In this document: positions 22,480-25,741 of the stretch, in pieces
How the letters are laid out: every line of letters starts with the position of its first letter
How positions within the stretch are numbered: the stretch's first letter is position 1
Assembly (NCBI GenBank): GCA_964550025.1
Contig: CAZJYI010000150.1
Span: 1-25,741 of the forward strand
From: CAZJYI01 sp964550025
GTDB lineage: Bacteria; Verrucomicrobiota; Kiritimatiellia; UBA8416; CAYOBW01
DNA: 25,741 nt
Direction: 5' to 3'
Translations under genes and position numbers: made by a program
Notes under the pieces: model-generated
Told to the model about the DNA's origin: nothing
Databases searched by the model: none
What the model saw: the letters and a program-made list of their open reading frames with translations, nothing else

Positions 22480-22998
22480 TCAACGACACGGCGGTCTATG
22501 CCCGTGTCCCGGGGGCGGATGATGCCCGTGTCCCGGAGGAGGGGGGTGACCATGCCCCGGCGGGGGGCGGTGGCCGTGGCCGGACAACGGGGCGTGACCG
22601 CCATGACGGCAATGGCAGTGCGGATGGTGCTCGCGAACAGTCTCGTAGTGCCCGGGAACGTACTTCCGCACCCTGACATACACCCATGGCCCACCGCATC
22701 CGCGGTTGGCGGGCCGGCGTTCGAGGCGGTCCTCCCAGCGCCCCGACACCCACGTGCGCCGGGTGACGTAGCGGCAAGCGCGGGGTTCGGGACGCGGGGG
22801 CGGCGGATGCGCGCAGAACGAAACACCGGACGCGCCCTGCCCCAGGCTGACGGTGAGCCCGTGGCTGCCGTGCGGCGTACGCACGGTCCTGTGGGCCGAA
22901 ATCGTGAAGCCGCCTCCCTCGCTCGAGGAGACGGCGACAGCCGCCCACAGGGCAACCGCTGCCGTCAGTACGAATGGATGTGTTGAATATGAGCTCAT
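22480..22998 (-). CDS. Secreted His/Pro/Gly-rich protein with C-terminal GHGH repeats
   Basis: A 172-residue protein with a signal peptide (hydrophobic core FVLTAAVALWAAVAV, residues 9-23). A basic, aromatic middle part follows with WVSGRWEDRLERR (83-95) and YVPGHYETVREHH (113-125), resembling the WVPGHWE-type motifs of some secreted bacterial proteins. The end is HPHCHCRHGGH, then four GHGHxPPP-type repeats (about 140-170). Six cysteines follow the signal peptide. The ATG at 22998 has AAAGGAG seven bases upstream, which outweighs an in-frame start 25 codons earlier. I know no function. The dense histidines suggest metal binding or pH-sensitive binding to acidic polysaccharide, which is inference. 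Overlapping frames on both strands are long because of the high GC content; the signal peptide and ribosome binding site select this one. Confidence 0.7.
   Translation of the reverse strand: MSSYSTHPFVLTAAVALWAAVAVSSSEGGGFTISAHRTVRTPHGSHGLTVSLGQGASGVSFCAHPPPPRPEPRACRYVTRRTWVSGRWEDRLERRPANRGCGGPWVYVRVRKYVPGHYETVREHHPHCHCRHGGHAPLSGHGHRPPPGHGHPPPPGHGHHPPPGHGHRPPCR
22484..22580 (-). repeat. In-frame tandem repeat of about 24 bases encoding GHGHxPPP
   Basis: The end of the secreted protein gene contains about four degenerate copies of a 24-27 base unit; the best-conserved part on the plus strand is ATGCCCGTGTCCCGG, seen twice 27 bases apart. The repeats keep frame and encode GHGHRPPP, GHGHPPPP, GHGHHPPP and GHGHRPP, so copy number can change without frame loss. 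Confidence 0.65.
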
Positions 22999-23156
22999 GT
23001 CTGTCTCCTTTCCTGTTTGGCGTCGCTTGCTCATAGCACTTAAGGAGACGCAACAGCCCCGCGGTTTATTCACGGTGCCCCTTCCTTTTACCCGTAGAGA
23101 GGTCCTGACGCATTTGTCATTGCTACCGGCATGCCGATGGACGTACTCTCACGGCC

Positions 23157-24161
23157 ATGATCATCAGGAACAAAGCATATCCGCGGGCAGCGTTGGTCGG
23201 GAACCCGTCCGACGGCTATTTCGGCAAGACCATCGCGTTTGTTTTCGCCAACTTCTACGCGCAGGTCGTGCTGTACGAGTCGCCGGAACTGCAGATTCTG
23301 CCGAACATCCGCGATCACTCCCGTTTCAAGAGCATCCACGGGCTGGCGGAGGACGTGGGCAGCTTCGGGTACTACGGGGGGATCCGACTGCTCAAAGCCT
23401 CCATCAAGCGCTTCTACGACTACTGCCGGGAGACGGGCGTCGCGCTGCACGACCGCAACTTCACGGTGCACTACGAATCCGACATCCCCCACCTTGTCGG
23501 CCTGGCCGGATCAAGCGCCATCATCACCGCCTGCTTCCGGTCGCTGATGGAGTTCTACGAGGTGACCATCCCGAAGCCCGAACTGCCCAACCTGGTGCTT
23601 TCGGTCGAAAAGGACGAGCTGGGGATCTCGGCCGGGCTGCAGGACCGCGTGGCGCAGGCCTACCAGGGCCTGGTCTACATGGACTTCGAACGCGAGCTCA
23701 TGGATGCGCGGGGGTACGGCCGCTACGAGGCCATCGATCCCGCCCTGCTGCCGCCGCTCTACATTGCCTACCGCCAGGACCTGGCCCAAGGCTCGGAGGT
23801 CGTCCACAACAACATCCGCTACCGCTTCGATCGGGGAGACACCGCCGTCGTGGACGCCATGCACTTCTGGGCCAATCTGACCGACCGGGTTCGGACCTGC
23901 CTGCGTGACGGCAGGCGGGAAGAAGTCGGACCACTGCTGGACAGCAACTTCGACCGCCGCGCGAGTCTGTACCGCATCAGCGACGGCAACCTCGCCATGG
24001 TCGAGGCCGCACGTTCCGTGGGGGCCAGCGCCAAGTTCACGGGTTCGGGCGGCGCCATCATCGGCGGCTATGACGACGAGGCCATGTTCGACGCGTTGAA
24101 AGCAGAGCTCGAGCCGAAGCATATCCGCGTGCTCAAGCCAACGGTAGTTCCGGGAGAGTGA
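23157..24161 (+). CDS. GHMP-family sugar kinase resembling plant glucuronokinase
   Basis: A 334-residue GHMP kinase. GNPSDGYFG (residues 15-23) forms part of the sugar/nucleotide site, IPHLVGLAGSSAIITA (110-125) is the phosphate-binding GHMP motif 2, and KFTGSGGAIIGG (293-304) is the C-terminal motif 3. From memory, GYYGGIRLL, GLAGSSAI, AGLQDRVAQ.Y.GLV.MDF and NFD.RR closely match Arabidopsis glucuronokinase, which converts D-glucuronic acid to GlcA-1-phosphate. The stop overlaps the region of the galU start, so the two proteins are translationally coupled; GalU-type enzymes can make a UDP-sugar from the 1-phosphate. With the UDP-GlcA 4-epimerase nearby, a salvage route for uronic acids to UDP-GlcA and UDP-GalA is plausible. 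The ribosome binding site is weak. Substrate specificity is inferred, and other sugar kinases are possible. Confidence 0.82.
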   Translation: MIIRNKAYPRAALVGNPSDGYFGKTIAFVFANFYAQVVLYESPELQILPNIRDHSRFKSIHGLAEDVGSFGYYGGIRLLKASIKRFYDYCRETGVALHDRNFTVHYESDIPHLVGLAGSSAIITACFRSLMEFYEVTIPKPELPNLVLSVEKDELGISAGLQDRVAQAYQGLVYMDFERELMDARGYGRYEAIDPALLPPLYIAYRQDLAQGSEVVHNNIRYRFDRGDTAVVDAMHFWANLTDRVRTCLRDGRREEVGPLLDSNFDRRASLYRISDGNLAMVEAARSVGASAKFTGSGGAIIGGYDDEAMFDALKAELEPKHIRVLKPTVVPGE

Positions 24162-24166
24162 GCACA

Positions 24167-25048
24167 ATGACGGTCCGCAAAGCACTGATTCCCGCCGCCG
24201 GATTCGGCACGCGTTTTCTGCCGGCCACCAAGTCGCAGCCCAAGGAGATGCTCCCGATCGTCGACACGCCTGTGATCCAGCACGTGGTGGAGGAGGCCGT
24301 GGCCTCGGGGATCACCGACATCGTCATGGTGATCGGCCGCGGCAAACGGGCCATCGAAGAGCATTTTGACCGCAGCTTCGAGCTCGAGACGGAGCTGGCG
24401 GCCAAGGGCAAGACCGAGGCCCTTGACGCGATTCGCCACATTTCCGACCTGGCGGACATCCACTTCGTCTGGCAGAAAGAAATGAACGGCCTGGGGGACG
24501 CCGTCGCCTGCGGGCGTCACCACATCGGTCGCGAGCCTTTTGCCGTACTGCTGGGGGACACCGTGATGAGCTCGGACGTTCCGGGCAAACCGGTGACACG
24601 CCAGTTGCTGGACGTGTTCGAGCGCCACGGCGGGTCGGTGGTCGCGCTCGAAGAGGTCGGTCGCGAGCGGGTCAGTCGCTACGGCGTGATAGACGGCGAA
24701 GCCATCGGGGACGGGGTCTACCGCGTCGACGACCTCGTGGAGAAGCCGTCGCCGGAGGAGGCGCCCTCGAACCTCGTGGTGGCCAGCCGATACGTGCTCA
24801 CGCCGGAGATCTTCGACTGCCTGGCCGTGACGCAGCGTGGCAAGAACAACGAGATCCAGTTGACCGACGCCATGCATCTCCTGCTCGACAAGCAGGCCAT
24901 GTTCGGCCTGCACTTCAGGGGCCGGCGCTACGACGTCGGCAACAAGCTCGATTTCATCCGGACGAATATCGAGTTTGCCCTGATGGACGACAGTCTGCGG
25001 GGAGAGCTGCTCGCGTTCATCCGGGAAATGGCGACGCGGGAGAGTTAG
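24167..25048 (+). CDS. galU: UTP-glucose-1-phosphate uridylyltransferase
   Basis: A 293-residue nucleotidyltransferase starting MTVRKALIPAAGFGTRFLPA. The nucleotide-binding AAGFGTRFLPATKSQPKEML (residues 10-29) is followed by VIGRGKRAIEEHFD, LGDAVACG, LLGDTVM with the metal-binding aspartate, VEKPSPEEAPSN and YDVGNKLDFIRTNIEFAL, all typical of GalU. It makes UDP-glucose from glucose-1-phosphate and UTP; a relaxed enzyme could also use glucuronate-1-phosphate from the kinase encoded just upstream. The ATG at 24167 is preferred, with GGGAGAG upstream. A GTG at 24158 that overlaps the kinase stop (GTGA) is an alternative and would add three residues. A strong hairpin follows 36 bases after the stop. 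Confidence 0.93.
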   Translation: MTVRKALIPAAGFGTRFLPATKSQPKEMLPIVDTPVIQHVVEEAVASGITDIVMVIGRGKRAIEEHFDRSFELETELAAKGKTEALDAIRHISDLADIHFVWQKEMNGLGDAVACGRHHIGREPFAVLLGDTVMSSDVPGKPVTRQLLDVFERHGGSVVALEEVGRERVSRYGVIDGEAIGDGVYRVDDLVEKPSPEEAPSNLVVASRYVLTPEIFDCLAVTQRGKNNEIQLTDAMHLLLDKQAMFGLHFRGRRYDVGNKLDFIRTNIEFALMDDSLRGELLAFIREMATRES

Positions 25049-25084
25049 CCCCCGTTGCGGAAAACGGTCTTGTGCGTGTCTCGA

Positions 25085-25117
25085 GTAGCCCTCCGTCCGC
25101 CGCGGCCGGAGGGCTAC
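25085..25117. terminator. Bidirectional terminator-like hairpin between convergent genes
   Basis: An 11-base-pair stem (GTAGCCCTCCG at 25085-25095 with CGGAGGGCTAC at 25107-25117) surrounds an 11-base GC-rich loop. It lies between galU and the convergent gene ending at 25157. There is no T-tract, so it may act by Rho-independent pausing in either direction or as an mRNA 3' stabiliser. Confidence 0.55.
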
Positions 25118-25156
25118 ATGCTACAACACCGCACTGCTTTCCGCGAAAGGCGCCGG

Positions 25157-25615
25157 TCAATCCCCCACAATGGCAACGAGGTCCGTGCGCCATCTCGAGA
25201 GCTTCACGCCGTGGGCCTTGGCGGTCGCGATCGTCGCTGTCAGGCTTTCTTCGGGGAGGTCCGCCGCGATCACGATTTCGTGCACGGTGTGTCGCTCGAG
25301 GACGTCGGCCACGTCATGGCCGCTTCCCAGAACGGGATAGCCGTGTACCAGCCTGTCGTGCAGGTTGCTGTCGTCGTCAACGAAGCCCACCACGACCAGT
25401 GCCTTTCCGTCCCCGACACGATCAAAGCTCTTCGCCCGCAGAAACAACGTCGCTCGATATCCCGCACCGTAGAGCAGGATGTTGTGAGACGCCGGGCTGC
25501 CGTGCAGCTTTTCGCGTCGGGCGTAGGCGTACGCATCCTGGATAACGCGCGGCAGCGTGCGAACTCCGGCCACGAACGGAACCGCGAAGAGCCCGTACAG
25601 GAGAACGCGCATCAT
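25157..25615 (-). CDS. Membrane-anchored nucleotide-binding domain protein (CoA_binding_3-like), start uncertain
   Basis: The visible product has a hydrophobic N-terminal segment (VLLYGLFAVPFVAGV). A Rossmann-like domain follows with HNILLYGAGYRATLFLR, VVVGFVDDDSNLHDRLVHGY and HEIVIAADLPEESLTATIATA, the pattern of the nucleotide-binding domain of polysaccharide proteins such as WbpM/CapD N-termini and sugar phosphotransferases (CoA_binding_3). The catalytic domain that usually follows is absent: the gene stops after TDLVAIVGD. ATG ATG at 25615 and 25612 are the only standard starts. The frame is open and hydrophobic for a further 26 codons upstream (to 25693), so the protein may begin earlier or have been joined to the reading frame at its right through a frameshift. 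It may be a stand-alone or truncated regulator; the function is unknown. Confidence 0.55.
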   Translation of the reverse strand: MMRVLLYGLFAVPFVAGVRTLPRVIQDAYAYARREKLHGSPASHNILLYGAGYRATLFLRAKSFDRVGDGKALVVVGFVDDDSNLHDRLVHGYPVLGSGHDVADVLERHTVHEIVIAADLPEESLTATIATAKAHGVKLSRWRTDLVAIVGD

Positions 25616-25741
25616 GATCAGGGGATCATTGTGGCAATAAAGGAAATACGTTAGACCGCCGCATATCGTGATTCCCCCGGCTAGGACTGCCCTTTACCCG
25701 TAAATAAATGCTGGACATGCGCGCCCGCCTCGGGCACGCTG

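Noticed and set aside
22498..22986. Plus-strand and alternative minus-strand open frames over the GHGH-repeat gene
   Set aside because: Only the minus frame starting at 22998 has both a signal peptide and an AAAGGAG ribosome binding site.
23511..24185. Minus-strand open frame of 224 codons opposite the GHMP kinase
   Set aside because: The kinase has clear motifs throughout its length; the antisense protein shows none.
25709..25741. Possible plus-strand gene start (ATG CTG GAC ATG) at the right edge
   Set aside because: Only 33 bases are available and there is no ribosome binding site, so it cannot be supported.

Overview
The window is a dense polysaccharide (capsule, exopolysaccharide or O-antigen) biosynthesis and export locus. 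The DNA is GC-rich and the cell is clearly Gram-negative: the window encodes an outer-membrane polysaccharide export lipoprotein, a beta-barrel protein and several secreted proteins. No marker gene fixes the taxon. The zinc-ribbon/EIIA fusion and the hairpin-rich intergenic repeats would suit a PVC-type or other deep-branching environmental bacterium, but that is only a guess.

Nearly everything is on the minus strand, so it is transcribed from right to left. At the right end are a fragment of a nucleotide-binding membrane protein (25.6-25.2 kb) and the only plus-strand genes, a glucuronokinase-like GHMP kinase and GalU (23.2-25.0 kb). A secreted GHGH-repeat protein (23.0-22.5 kb) follows. Next is a sugar-precursor block (22.3-18.2 kb): a zinc-ribbon/PTS-EIIA fusion, a UDP-glucuronate 4-epimerase-like enzyme, GDP-mannose 4,6-dehydratase and a DegT aminotransferase. 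A gap of about 0.5 kb packed with CGTAG-type hairpin repeats separates this block from the envelope machinery (17.7-10.7 kb): a short Wza/OPX lipoprotein, an outer-membrane beta-barrel, a small secreted protein, an O-antigen ligase/polymerase and a Wzc-type tyrosine kinase whose 3' end looks frameshifted.

The left third (10.7-0.2 kb) holds a PglD/NeuD-type acetyltransferase and two complete Wzm/Wzt ABC exporters. Between the exporters lies a three-gene deoxy-sugar module: an NDP-hexose 2,3-dehydratase, a 3-ketoreductase of the KijD10 type and a VioA-like aminotransferase. After the second exporter come a FemAB-like acyltransferase and an M29 aminopeptidase that overlap by four bases, then the start of another PglD-like acetyltransferase that runs off the left edge.

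Read together, the locus appears to make UDP-GlcA/UDP-GalA, a GDP-4-amino-6-deoxy sugar and an NDP-4-amino-2,4,6-trideoxy sugar, to acylate amino sugars, and to export polymer by ABC transporters and/or a Wzc-Wza-beta-barrel route. No glycosyltransferase was recognised in the window, so those genes probably lie to the left. The items most worth a second look are the 2-deoxy-4-amino sugar module, the Wzc tail frameshift, the short OPX with its beta-barrel partner, the plant-like glucuronokinase next to GalU, the zinc-ribbon/EIIA fusion and the FemAB-M29 pair.
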